Assembly (NCBI RefSeq): GCF_949987535.1
Contig: NW_026645840.1
Coordinates: 20,787 to 84,786 of the forward strand
Length of the DNA stretch: 64,000 nt
DNA from: Balaenoptera acutorostrata
Lineage: Eukaryota; Chordata; Mammalia; Artiodactyla; Balaenopteridae
Direction of reading: 5' to 3'
Both the position numbers and the translations under genes were made by a program. This document shows positions 1-10,554 of this stretch, one piece after another. The notes under the pieces were generated by a model that saw nothing but the letters and a program-made list of their open reading frames with translations, was not told the origin of the DNA and did not search any database. The stretch's first letter is position 1, and the number at the start of each line of letters is the position of its first letter.

Positions 1-619
1 CTTTTCATGTGCTTTCAAGGCGATTCGAATCTACCTCCTGAAATCTGTTTCCTGCAATTCTGCCTTGCTTTCAAAGCCTCTTCGTTGCCTTCCCTTAATA
101 TATTTGTGGACGAGAGGTATCATTTAAAACTCTGCAGGTTTGTGAATTGCAGTGCCCCTGAGCTCCATTTTTCAACTCGCTTTTTTGGGAGCTGGCCGCA
201 AAAGCGCAGGATTGCTTCAGGCCCTCTTCTGGTTCTGGGGGGCAGGCTGAGCTTGTGCTTAATTCTTCTTCCTGATGAGAAAATAGAGTTACCTGTGCCT
301 GTCCCAACACCTAGAGCTAGTCTCTCATTGGTTCCCCCTCTTCCCGTTCATCCTCAGGACAAATCGCAACCTGTACGGAACAGGAGGTTAAAGGTGCTGA
401 TTCTCCAAGGAGGGAGATGGCTAGTAAATCGGCTGGAATGGCGAACCCGAGCAAAGGAGATGAGAAATGAGGTGCGTTTTAGAAACCTTTCCCGATCACA
501 CGGTGTACCATCTTCTGGGTTTCTCATGCCTGTTTTCGACGTAGGAAGATGCCCTTGAACCTGGAGATTTGGGACCCATGGGATGGGTACCATGCAGTAT
601 TACTTGAAAGGGTCTGCGT

Positions 620-785
620 TGGCTCACCCAACCTCACCGAACCTCTCAGCCCCAAGAGTGTCCACCCTTATGTCTCAATCAGCTGTGGGTCCAAATATGG
701 TCAATCCAGGTTGCATCACAGCCCCTGAACGAATTTTGTAAGAATTTCTCTCTCTTTCACTGTCTTTGTTTCACGGGTTTTGAAA
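620..785. other. Weakly assignable part of the unit, no gene seen
   Basis: This stretch holds no recognisable element beyond faint L1-like similarity. It carries diagnostic sites: unit positions 692/694 (C/A only in units 1 and 36, which removes a TCTAGA present in the others), 730 (A in 28 and 31), 746 (A in 17 and 25) and 763 (C in 5, 8, 9, 28, 31). It recurs in every unit at +1759. Confidence 0.5.
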
Positions 786-806
786 AGTAATTTATTTTTA
801 TAATGG
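780..806 (-). other. L1 3' terminus / A-tail remnant and probable unit junction
   Basis: The T-rich stretch around 789-802 (minus strand A-rich) precedes TAATGGGG and looks like the reverse complement of the end of an L1 with its A-rich tail. Sequence to the left (about 620-785) does not continue the 3' UTR, so this is the likely ancestral joint where an L1 3' end met internal ORF2-like sequence when the tandem formed. Unit position 795 inside it is one of the main two-state sites: G in units 2-4, 7, 10, 12, 27-33 and 35, T elsewhere. Confidence 0.55.
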
Positions 807-1655
807 GGTTTAGCTGCTTTTCACGGCTGTGTTTATGCCGCTTTACACCCCCTTGACTCACTTACAGAGAGATATCAATACATAGGTTTGAAGATTCTTA
901 CTAGTCAGATATATTCTTGTGCGGTGAATAGGGGGTGTTGAGTCCAGTTCACTGAAAAAGGAATAGGTCTTGTCTCTTACATATTGGGTTTATGGAACGG
1001 TATCGGAGCTAATTTGAAACCCTTGTTTTATGCATCACCCCACCTCACCTTTCCCGTTCAGCAGCCATAGTGTGTTTCCTAAACGTGGGACTCTGTTCTG
1101 TTTTGCAATTCAGTTCAAGTGTAGCGGTTTTTACATTCCCTCTAGAAGTGATATCTTATGATAAGTGTCTTTTTCTGTGTGACTTATTTCACTTAGAATC
1201 GTCGTACCTAAATCCACTCATCGTGCTGCTACTAGCCTTATGACGTTGATTTCATGGCTGAGTGATATTCCATTGTACATGAGGACCACAACTTCTTTAT
1301 CCATTTTTCTCTTTCCTAGGATATTTAAGGTGTAATGAAGTGGGGGTTCTTGTCCACAGAGCAGCCCTAAAATTTGGGGTGCCTGTGTCTTGCTGATTTT
1401 TAGTTTTCCCAATTTATACGCCCATGAGTGGAAGTGCCCTATGCTCTCCAAGCTGTGTTTTTTAGATGTTTCAGGACACACCGTACACTTCTCCGGAGTG
1501 GCTGTTGGCAATTTACATCCCACCCATCAGCGTAGCAAGGCTCCCATTTCTCCATGGCCGGTCCTGCATTTCTGGTTTGGACACTTTTTTCCGCATGGCC
1601 CTTTTGCCCGCTGGGAAGCGAGACTTCTTTGGAGCGCTGATTGGCCTTTCCAGGT
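785..1655 (-). mobile_element. Degenerate LINE-1 3' UTR and end of ORF2 (representative of every unit)
   Basis: On the minus strand this follows the 3' portion of a mammalian (artiodactyl/cetacean type) L1. Recognisable plus-strand anchors are GGCTGAGTGATATTCCATTG (1256-1275), CTTCTTTATCCATTTTTCTC (1292-1311), GACTTATTTCACTTAG (1181-1196), GGAGTGGCTGTTGGCAATTT (1495-1514) and the region 1540-1590 that resembles the ORF2 3' coding part. A short residual peptide (GCKL, minus strand near 1510-1520) matches the L1 ORF2 C-terminal region in frame, but frames are otherwise broken by small indels, so nothing is coding. The segment recurs at +1759 through the array. Recognition is by eye and from memory; boundaries are approximate to tens of bases. 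Confidence 0.88.
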
Positions 1656-1662
1656 TGCTTGG

Positions 1663-1734
1663 TTGGCCAAAAAGGGCGTATGCGTTTTTTCCTGAATATA
1701 TTCAGGAAAAAACGCATACGCCCTTTTTGGCCAA
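1663..1734. repeat. Perfect 72-bp palindrome (2 x 36 bp, no spacer), once per unit
   Basis: The left arm 1663-1698 is the exact reverse complement of 1699-1734. The ends are TTGGCCAA, the centre is GAATATATTC, and symmetry stops at the next base on each side. It recurs at 1663+1759k (k=0 to 35), and I found no substitution in any of the 36 copies. It can in principle extrude as a cruciform, or fold as a 36-bp hairpin in single strands or in RNA from either strand. It carries four CpGs. It sits inside the L1-like sequence and has no counterpart in L1 as I recall it, so it looks inserted or newly formed. Confidence 0.97.
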
Positions 1735-2379
1735 GGGCATCATTGTCCACGTTTTGCCGCTTTTCATGTGCTTTCAAGGCGATTCGAATCTACCTCCTGA
1801 AATCTGTTTCCTGCAATTCTGCCTTGCTTTCAAAGCCTCTTCGTTGCCTTCCCTTAATATATTTGTGGACGAGAGGTATCATTTAAAACTCTGCAGGTTT
1901 GTGAATTGCAGTGCCCCTGAGCTCCATTTTTCAACTCGCTTTTTTGGGAGCTGGCCGCAAAAGCGCAGGATTGCTTCAGGCCCTCTTCTGGTTCTGGGGG
2001 GCAGGCTGAGCTTGTGCTTAATTCTTCTTCCTGATGGGAAAATAGAGTGACCTGTGCCTGTCCCAACACCTAGAGCTAGTCTCTCATTGGTTCCCCCTCT
2101 TCCCGTTCATCCTCAGGACAAATTGCAACCTGTACGGAACAGGAGGTTAAAGGTGCTGATTCTCCAAGGAGGGAGATGGCTAGTAAATCGGCTGGAATGG
2201 CGAACCCGAGCAAAGGAGATGAGAAATGAGGTGCGTTTTAGAAACCTTTCCCGATCACACGGTGTACCATCTTCTGGGTTTCTCATGCCTGTTTTCGACG
2301 TAGGAAGATGCCCTTGAACCTGGAGATTTGGGACCCATGGGATGGGTACCATGCAGTATTACTTGAAAGGGTCTGCGTT
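1735..2379 (-). mobile_element. More diverged LINE-1 ORF2-like continuation past the palindrome (representative)
   Basis: After the palindrome the L1 match resumes in the same orientation and order: CTTTTCATGTGC at 1760-1771, the region to about 1990 with GCAAAAGC near 1957-1964, and weaker colinear stretches near 2260-2295 and 2340-2365. Identity is lower and gapped compared with 785-1655. The part from about 1990 to 2245 is uncertain. If correct, nearly the whole satellite unit derives from one 3'-terminal L1 fragment that spans the 3' UTR and the end of ORF2. It recurs at +1759; in unit 1 the equivalent is window 1-620. Confidence 0.6.
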
Positions 2380-3518
2380 GGCTCACCCAACCTCACCGAA
2401 CCTCTCAGCCCCAAGAGTGTCCACCCTTATGTCTCAATCAGCTGTGGGTCTAGATATGGTCAATCCAGGTTGCATCACAGCCCCTGAACGAATTTTGTAA
2501 GAATTTCTCTCTCTTTCACTGTCTTTGTTTCACGGGTTTTGAAAAGTAATTTAGTTTTATAATGGGGTTTAGCTGCTTTTCACGGCTGTGTTTATGCCGC
2601 TTTACACCCCCTTGACTCACTTACAGAGAGATATCAATACATAGGTTTGAAGATTCTTACTAGTCAGATATATTCTTGTGCGGTGAATAGGGGGTGTTGA
2701 GTCCAGTTCACTGAAAAAGGAATAGGTCTTGTCTCTTACATATTGGGTTTATGGAACGGTATCGGAGCTAATTTGAAACCCTTGTTTTATGCATCACCCC
2801 ACCTCACCTTTCCCGTTCACCAGCCATAGTGTGTTTCCTAAACGTGGGACTCTGTTCTGTTTTGCAATTCAGTTCAAGTGTAGCGGTTTTTACATTCCCT
2901 CTAGAAGTGATATCTTAGGATAAGTGTCTTTTTCTGTGTGACTTATTTCACTTAGAATCGTCGTACCTAAATCCACTCATCGTGCTGCTACTAGCCTTAT
3001 GACGTGGATTTCATGGCTGAGTGATATTCCATTGTACATGAGGACCACAACTTCTTTATCCATTTTTCTCTTTCCTAGGATATTTAAGGTGTAATGAAGT
3101 GGGGGTTCTTGTCCAAAGAGCAGCCCTAAAATTTGGGGTGCCTGTGTCTTGCTGATTTTTAGTTTTCCCAATTTATACGCCCATGAGTGGAAGTGCCCTA
3201 TGCTCTCCAAGCTGTGTTTTTTAGATGTTTCAGGACACACCGTACACTTCTCCGGAGTGGCTGTTGGCAATTTACATCCCACCCATCAGCGTAGCAAGGC
3301 TCCCATTTCTCCATGGCCGGTCCTGCATTTCTGGTTTGGACACTTTTTTCCGCATGGCCCTTTTGCCCGCTGGGAAGCGAGACTTCTTTGGAGCGCTGAT
3401 TGGCCTTTCCAGGTTGCTTGGTTGGCCAAAAAGGGCGTATGCGTTTTTTCCTGAATATATTCAGGAAAAAACGCATACGCCCTTTTTGGCCAAGGGCATC
3501 ATTGTCCACGTTTTGCCG
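1760..3518 (+). repeat. Satellite unit 2
   Basis: Palindrome 3422-3493. Private: 1061 C and 1357 A. Shared: 1372 A and 1475 G with unit 1, 1247 G with unit 8, 1421 C, 795 G and 1159 G. Confidence 0.95.
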
Positions 3519-5277
3519 CTTTTCATGTGCTTTCAAGGCGATTCGAATCTACCTCCTGAAATCTGTTTCCTGCAATTCTGCCTTGCTTTCAAAGCCTCTT
3601 CGTTGCCTTCCCTTAATATATTTGTGGACGAGAGGTATCATTTAAAACTCTGCAGGTTTGTGAATTGCAGTGCCCCTGAGCTCCATTTTTCAACTCGCTT
3701 TTTTGGGAGCTGGCCGCAAAAGCGCAGGATTGCTTCAGGCCCTCTTCTGGTTCTGGGGGGCAGGCTGAGCTTGTGCTTAATTCTTCTTCCTGATGGGAAA
3801 ATAGAGTGACCTGTGCCTGTCCCAACACCTAGAGCTAGTCTCTCATTGGTTCCCCCTCTTCCCGTTCATCCTCAGGACAAATTGCAACCTGTACGGAACA
3901 GGAGGTTAAAGGTGCTGATTCTCCAAGGAGGGAGATGGCTAGTAAATCGGCTGGAATGGTGAACCCGAGCAAAGGAGATGAGAAATGAGGTGCGTTTTAG
4001 AAACCTTTCCCGATCACACGGTGTACCATCTTCTGGGTTTCTCATGCCTGTTTTCGACGTAGGAAGATGCCCTTGAACCTGGAGATTTGGGACCCATGGG
4101 ATGGGTACCATGCAGTATTACTTGAAAGGGTCTGCGTTGGCTCACCCAACCTCACCGAACCTCTCAGCCCCAAGAGTGTCCACCCTTATGTCTCAATCAG
4201 CTGTGGGTCTAGATATGGTCAATCCAGGTTGCATCACAGCCCCTGAACGAATTTTGTAAGAATTTCTCTCTCTTTCACTGTCTTTGTTTCACGGGTTTTG
4301 AAAAGTAATTTAGTTTTATAATGGGGTTTAGCTGCTTTTCACGGCTGTGTTTATGCCGCTTTACACCCCCTTGACTCACTTACAGAGAGATATCAATACA
4401 TAGGTTTGAAGATTCTTACTAGTCAGATATATTCTTGTGCGGTGAATAGGGGGTGTTGAGTCCAGTTCACTGAAAAAGGAATAGGTCTTGTCTCTTACAT
4501 ATTGGGTTTATGGAACGGTATCGGAGCTAATTTGAAACCCTTGTTTTATGCATCACCCCACCTCACCTTTCCCGTTCAGCAGCCATAGTGTGTTTTCTGA
4601 ACGTGTGACTCTGTTCTGTTTTGTAATTCAGTTCAAGTGTAGCGGTTTTTACATTCCCTCTCTAAGTGATATCTTAGGATAAGTGTCTTTTTCTGTGTGA
4701 CTTATTTCACTTAGAATCGTCGTACCTAAATCCACTCATCGTGCTGCTACTAGCCTTATGACGTTGATTTCATGGCTGAGTGATATTCCATTGTACATGA
4801 GGACCCCAACTTCTTTATCCATTTTTCTCTTTCCTAGGATATTTAAGGTGTAATGAAGTGGGGGTTCTTGTCAACAGAGCAGCCCTAAACTTTGGGGTGC
4901 CTGTGTCTTGCTGATTTTTAGTGTTCCCAATTTATACGCCCATGAGTGGAAGTGCCCTATGCTCTCCAAGCTGTGTTTTTTAGATGTTTCAGAACACACC
5001 GTACACTTCTCCGGAGTGGCTCTTGGCAATTTACATCCCACCCATCAGCGTAGCAAGACTCCCATTTCTCCATGGCCGGTCCTGCATTTCTGGTTTGGAC
5101 ACTTTTTTCCGCATGGCCCTTTTGCCCGCTGGGAAGCGAGACTTCTTTGGAGCGCTGATTGGCCTTTCCAGGTTGCTTGGTTGGCCAAAAAGGGCGTATG
5201 CGTTTTTTCCTGAATATATTCAGGAAAAAACGCATACGCCCTTTTTGGCCAAGGGCATCATTGTCCACGTTTTGCCG
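3519..5277 (+). repeat. Satellite unit 3 (most divergent)
   Basis: Palindrome 5181-5252. Seven private changes lie at unit positions 1078, 1081, 1088, 1106, 1144, 1145 (window 4596-4663) and 1504; another is at 442 (CpG to TpG, window 3960). The 1144/1145 change removes the second TCTAGA. With unit 4 it shares 1288 C, 1405 G and 1540 A. It has 1355 A (units 3, 4, 8). Confidence 0.95.
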
Positions 5278-7036
5278 CTTTTCATGTGCTTTCAAGGCGA
5301 TTCGAATCTACCTCCTGAAATCTGTTTCCTGCAATTCTGCCTTGCTTTCAAAGCCTCTTCGTTGCCTTCCCTTAATATATTTGTGGACGAGAGGTATCAT
5401 TTAAAACTCTGCAGGTTTGTGAATTGCAGTGCCCCTGAGCTCCATTTTTCAACTCGCTTTTTTGGGAGCTGGCCGCAAAAGCGCAGGATTGCTTCAGGCC
5501 CTCTTCTGGTTCTGGGGGGCAGGCTGAGCTTGTGCTTAATTCTTCTTCCTGATGGGAAAATAGAGTGACCTGTGCCTGTCCCAACACCTAGAGCTAGTCT
5601 CTCATTGGTTCCCCCTCTTCCCGTTCATCCTCAGGACAAATCGCAACCTGTACGGAACAGGAGGTTAAAGGTGCTGATTCTCCAAGGAGGGAGATGGCTA
5701 GTAAATCGGCTGGAATGGCGAACCCGAGCAAAGGAGATGAGAAATGAGGTGCGTTTTAGAAACCTTTCCCGATCACACGGTGTACCATCTTCTGGGTTTC
5801 TCATGCCTGTTTTCGACGTAGGAAGATGCCCTTGAACCTGGAGATTTGGGACCCATGGGATGGGTACCATGCAGTATTACTTGAAAGGGTCTGCGTTGGC
5901 TCACCCAACCTCACCGAACCTCTCAGCCCCAAGAGTGTCCACCCTTATGTCTCAATCAGCTGTGGGTCTAGATATGGTCAATCCAGGTTGCATCACAGCC
6001 CCTGAACGAATTTTGTAAGAATTTCTCTCTCTTTCACTGTCTTTGTTTCACGGGTTTTGAAAAGTAATTTAGTTTTATAATGGGGTTTAGCTGCTTTTCA
6101 CGGCTGTGTTTATGCCGCTTTACACCCCCTTGACTCACTTACAGAGAGATATCAATACATAGGTTTGAAGATTCTTACTAGTCAGATATATTCTTGTGCG
6201 GTGAATAGGGGGTGTTGAGTCCAGTTCACTGAAAAAGGAATAGGTCTTGTCTCTTACATATTGGGTTTATGGAACGGTATCGGAGCTAATTTGAAACCCT
6301 TGTTTTATGCATCACCCCACCTCACCTTTCCCGTTCAGCAGCCATAGTGTGTTTCCTAAACGTGGGACTCTGTTCTGTTTTGCAATTCAGTTCAAGTGTA
6401 GCGGTTTTTACATTCCCTCTAGAAGTGATATCTTAGGATAAGTGTCTTTTTCTGTGTGACTTATTTCACTTAGAATCGTCGTACCTAAATCCACTCATCG
6501 TGCTGCTACTAGCCTTATGACGTTGATTTCATGGCTGAGTGATATTCCATTGTACATGAGGACCCCAACTTCTTTATCCATTTTTCTCTTTCCTAGGATA
6601 TTTAAGGTGTAATGAAGTGGGGGTTCTTGTCAACAGAGCAGCCCTAAACTTTGGGGTGCCTGTGTCTTGCTGATTTTTAGTGTTCCCAATTTATACGCCC
6701 ATGAGTGGAAGTGCCCTATGCTCTCCAAGCTGTGTTTTTTAGATGTTTCAGAACACACCGTACACTTCTCCGGAGTGGCTGTTGGCAATTTACATCCCAC
6801 CCATCAGCGTAGCAAGACTCCCATTTCTCCATGGCCGGTCCTGCATTTCTGGTTTGGACACTTTTTTCCGCATGGCCCTTTTGCCCGCTGGGAAGCGAGA
6901 CTTCTTTGGAGCGCTGATTGGCCTTTCCAGGTTGCTTGGTTGGCCAAAAAGGGCGTATGCGTTTTTTCCTGAATATATTCAGGAAAAAACGCATACGCCC
7001 TTTTTGGCCAAGGGCATCATTGTCCACGTTTTGCCG
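5278..7036 (+). repeat. Satellite unit 4
   Basis: Palindrome 6940-7011. Same 1288 C, 1355 A, 1405 G, 1421 C and 1540 A set as unit 3, but without unit 3's cluster at 1078-1145. It has 365 C like units 1 and 5. Confidence 0.95.
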
Positions 7037-8795
7037 CTTTTCATGTGCTTTCAAGGCGATTCGAATCTACCTCCTGAAATCTGTTTCCTGCAATTCTGCC
7101 TTGCTTTCAAAGCCTCTTCGTTGCCTTCCCTTAATATATTTGTGGACGAGAGGTATCATTTAAAACTCTGCAGGTTTGTGAATTGCAGTGCCCCTGAGCT
7201 CCATTTTTCAACTCGCTTTTTTGGGAGCTGGCCGCAAAAGCGCAGGATTGCTTCAGGCCCTCTTCTGGTTCTGGGGGGCAGGCTGAGCTTGTGCTTAATT
7301 CTTCTTCCTGATGGGAAAATAGAGTGACCTGTGCCTGTCCCAACACCTAGAGCTAGTCTCTCATTGGTTCCCCCTCTTCCCGTTCATCCTCAGGACAAAT
7401 CGCAACCTGTACGGAACAGGAGGTTAAAGGTGCTGATTCTCCAAGGAGGGAGATGGCTAGTAAATCGGCTGGAATGGCGAACCCGAGCAAAGGAGATGAG
7501 AAATGAGGTGCGTTTTAGAAACCTTTCCCGATCACACGGTGTACCATCTTCTGGGTTTCTCATGCCTGTTTTCGACGTAGGAAGATGCCCTTGAACCTGG
7601 AGATTTGGGACCCATGGGATGGGTACCATGCAGTATTACTTGAAAGGGTCTGCGTTGGCTCACCCAACCTCACCGAACCTCTCAGCCCCAAGAGTGTCCA
7701 CCCTTATGTCTCAATCAGCTGTGGGTCTAGATATGGTCAATCCAGGTTGCATCACAGCCCCTGAACGAATTTTGTAAGAATTTCTCTCTCTTTCACTGCC
7801 TTTGTTTCACGGGTTTTGAAAAGTAATTTATTTTTATAGTGGGGTTTAGCTGCTTTTCACGGCTGTGTTTATGCCGCTTTACACCCCCTTGACTCACTTA
7901 CAGAGAGATATCAATACATAGGTTTGAAGATTCTTACTAGTCAGATATATTCTTGTGCGGTGAATAGGGGGTGTTGAGTCCAGTTCACTGAAAAAGGAAT
8001 AGGTCTTGTCTCTTACATATTGGGTTTATGGAACGGTATCTGAGCTAATTTGAAACCCTTGTTTTATGCATCACCCCACCTCACCTTTCCCGTTCAGCAG
8101 CCATAGTGTGTTTCCTAAACGTGGGACTCTGTTCTGTTTTGCAATTCAGTTCAAGTGTAGCGGTTTTTACATTCCCTCTAGAAGTGATATCTTATGATAA
8201 GTGTCTTTTTCTGTGTGACTTATTTCACTTAGAATCGTCGTACCTAAATCCACTCATCGTGCTGCTACTAGCCTTATGACGTTGATTTCATGGCTGAGTG
8301 ATATTCCATTGTACATGAGGACCACAACTTCTTTATCCATTTTTCTCTTTCCTAGGATATTTAAGGTGTAATGAAGTGGGGGTTCTTGTCCACAGAGCAG
8401 CCCTAAACTTTGGGGTGCCTGTGTCTTGCTGATTTTTAGTTTTCCCAATTTATACGGCCATGAGTGGAAGTGCCCTATGCTCTCCAAGCTGTGTTTTTTA
8501 GATATTTCAGAACACACCGTACACTTCTCCGGAGTGGCTGTTGGCAATTTACATCCCACCCATCAGCGTAGCAAGGCTCCCATTTCTCCATGGCCGGTCC
8601 TGCATTTCTGGTTTGGACACTTTTTTCCGCATGGCCCTTTTGCCCGCTGGGAAGCGAGACTTCTTTGGAGCGCTGATTGGCCTTTCCAGGTTGCTTGGTT
8701 GGCCAAAAAGGGCGTATGCGTTTTTTCCTGAATATATTCAGGAAAAAACGCATACGCCCTTTTTGGCCAAGGGCATCATTGTCCACGTTTTGCCG
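7037..8795 (+). repeat. Satellite unit 5
   Basis: Palindrome 8699-8770. Private: 803 G and 1468 A. It has 365 C, 763 C and 1005 T. First unit with the majority G at 1421. Confidence 0.95.
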
Positions 8796-10554
8796 CTTTT
8801 CATGTGCTTTCAAGGCGATTCGAATCTACCTCCTGAAATCTGTTTCCTGCAATTCTGCCTTGCTTTCAAAGCCTCTTCGTTGCCTTCCCTTAATATATTT
8901 GTGGACGAGAGGTATCATTTAAAACTCTGCAGGTTTGTGAATTGCAGTGCCCCTGAGCTCCATTTTTCAACTCACTTTTTTGGGAGCTGGCCGCAAAAGC
9001 GCAGGATTGCTTCAGGCCCTCTTCTGGTTCTGGGGGGCAGGCTGAGCTTGTGCTTAATTCTTCTTCCTGATGGGAAAATAGAGTGACCTGTGCCTGTCCC
9101 AACACCTAGAGCTAGTCTCTCATTGGTTCCCCCTCTTCCCGTTCATCCTCAGGACAAATTGCAACCTGTACGGAACAGGAGGTTAAAGGTGCTGATTCTC
9201 CAAGGAGGGAGATGGCTAGTAAATCGGCTGGAATGGCGAACCCGAGCAAAGGAGATGAGAAATGAGGTGCGTTTTAGAAACCTTTCCCGATCACACGGTG
9301 TACCATCTTCTGGGTTTCTCATGCCTGTTTTCGACGTAGGAAGATGCCCTTGAACCTGGAGATTTGGGACCCATGGGATGGGTACCATGCAGTATTACTT
9401 GAAAGGGTCTGCGTTGGCTCACCCAACCTCACCGAACCTCTCAGCCCCAAGAGTGTCCACCCTTATGTCTCAATCAGCTGTGGGTCTAGATATGGTCAAT
9501 CCAGGTTGCATCACAGCCCCTGAACGAATTTTGTAAGAATTTCTCTCTCTTTCACTGTCTTTGTTTCACGGGTTTTGAAAAGTAATTTATTTTTATAATG
9601 GGGTTTAGCTGCTTTTCACGGCTGTGTTTATGCCGCTTTACACCCCCTTGACTCACTTACAGAGAGATATCAATACATAGGTTTGAAGATTCTTACTAGT
9701 CAGATATATTCTTGTGCGGTGAATAGGGGGTGTTGAGTCCAGTTCACTGAAAAAGGAATAGGTCTTGTCTCTTACATATTGGGTTTATGGAACGGTATCG
9801 GAGCTAATTTGAAACCCTTGTTTTATGCATCACCCCACCTCACCTTTCCCGTTCAGCAGCCATAGTGTGTTTCCTAAACGTGGGACTCTGTTCTGTTTTG
9901 CAATTCAGTTCAAGTGTAGCGGTTTTTACATTCCCTCTAGAAGTGATATCTTAGGATAAGTGTCTTTTTCTGTGTGACTTATTTCACTTAGAATCGTCGT
10001 ACCTAAATCCACTCATCGTGCTGCTACTAGCCTTATGACGTTGATTTCATGGCTGAGTGATATTCCATTGTACATGAGGACCACAACTTCTTTATCCATT
10101 TTTCTCTTTCCTAGGATATTTAAGGTGTAATGAAGTGGGGGTTCTTGTCCACAGAGCAGCCCTAAACTTTGGGGTGCCTGTGTCTTGCTGATTTTTAGTT
10201 TTCCCAATTTATACGGCCATGAGTGGAAGTGCCCTATGCTCTCCAAGCTGTGGTTTTTAGATGTTTCAGAACACACCGTACACTTCTCCGGAGTGGCTGT
10301 TGGCAATTTACATCCCACCCATCAGCGTAGCAAGGCTCCCATTTCTCCATGGCCGGTCCTGCATTTCTGGTTTGGACACTTTTTTCCGCATGGCCCTTTT
10401 GCCCGCTGGGAAGCGAGACTTCTTTGGAGCGCTGATTGGCCTTTCCAGGTTGCTTGGTTGGCCAAAAAGGGCGTATGCGTTTTTTCCTGAATATATTCAG
10501 GAAAAAACGCATACGCCCTTTTTGGCCAAGGGCATCATTGTCCACGTTTTGCCG
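8796..10554 (+). repeat. Satellite unit 6
   Basis: Palindrome 10458-10529. Private 179 A (CpG to CpA, window 8974). It has 1458 G, the marker seen again in units 9, 14, 17, 20, 22 and 29, and 1159 G. Confidence 0.95.

Larger units (their letters stand above)
1..1759 (+). repeat. Satellite unit 1
   Basis: Palindrome 1663-1734. Private bases: 278 A and 290 T; the latter removes a TGA found in all other units, so the plus-strand open frame runs to 558 here. It shares 692 C/694 A only with unit 36, 365 C with units 4 and 5, and 1372 A and 1475 G with unit 2. It has C at 1421 like units 2-4, 8 and 35. Confidence 0.95.

Noticed and set aside
19..36. GCGATTCGAATCTACC resembling a tRNA B box
   Set aside because: No matching A box at proper spacing and no cloverleaf around it; the stretch is colinear with L1-like sequence.
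534..550. CENP-B box-like site beginning TTCG
   Set aside because: Has TTCG and the central A at the right spacing but lacks the CGGG part that the consensus requires.
7..558. A 183-codon frame seen only in unit 1
   Set aside because: It exists only because unit 1 has T at 290 instead of the G that forms a TGA in all other units.
572..596. Short inverted repeat around CCCATGGG and GGTACC
   Set aside because: Only five- to eight-base arms; within chance for a 1.76-kb unit and not comparable with the 72-bp palindrome.
789..806. TATA-like T/A-rich stretch as a promoter
   Set aside because: Better explained as the L1 A-tail remnant on the minus strand; no other promoter element is visible.
1218..1523. 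Minus-strand 101-codon frame as a surviving L1 ORF2 fragment
   Set aside because: Only a few residues (GCKL) keep the L1 frame; small indels shift the rest and the start would be GTG. It is degraded L1, not a gene.
1439..1777. Minus-strand 112-codon frame sharing a peptide with plus-strand frames
   Set aside because: The shared peptide results from the palindrome, whose 72 bp equals 24 codons and reads the same on both strands; it is not evidence of coding or homology.
1466..2050. A 194-codon plus-strand open frame recurring in nearly every unit
   Set aside because: It spans L1-derived sequence and the palindrome, matches no protein I know, and shows no codon-level constraint: private changes such as those in units 8, 11 and 32 are amino-acid changing. 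It stays open because the units are near-identical.
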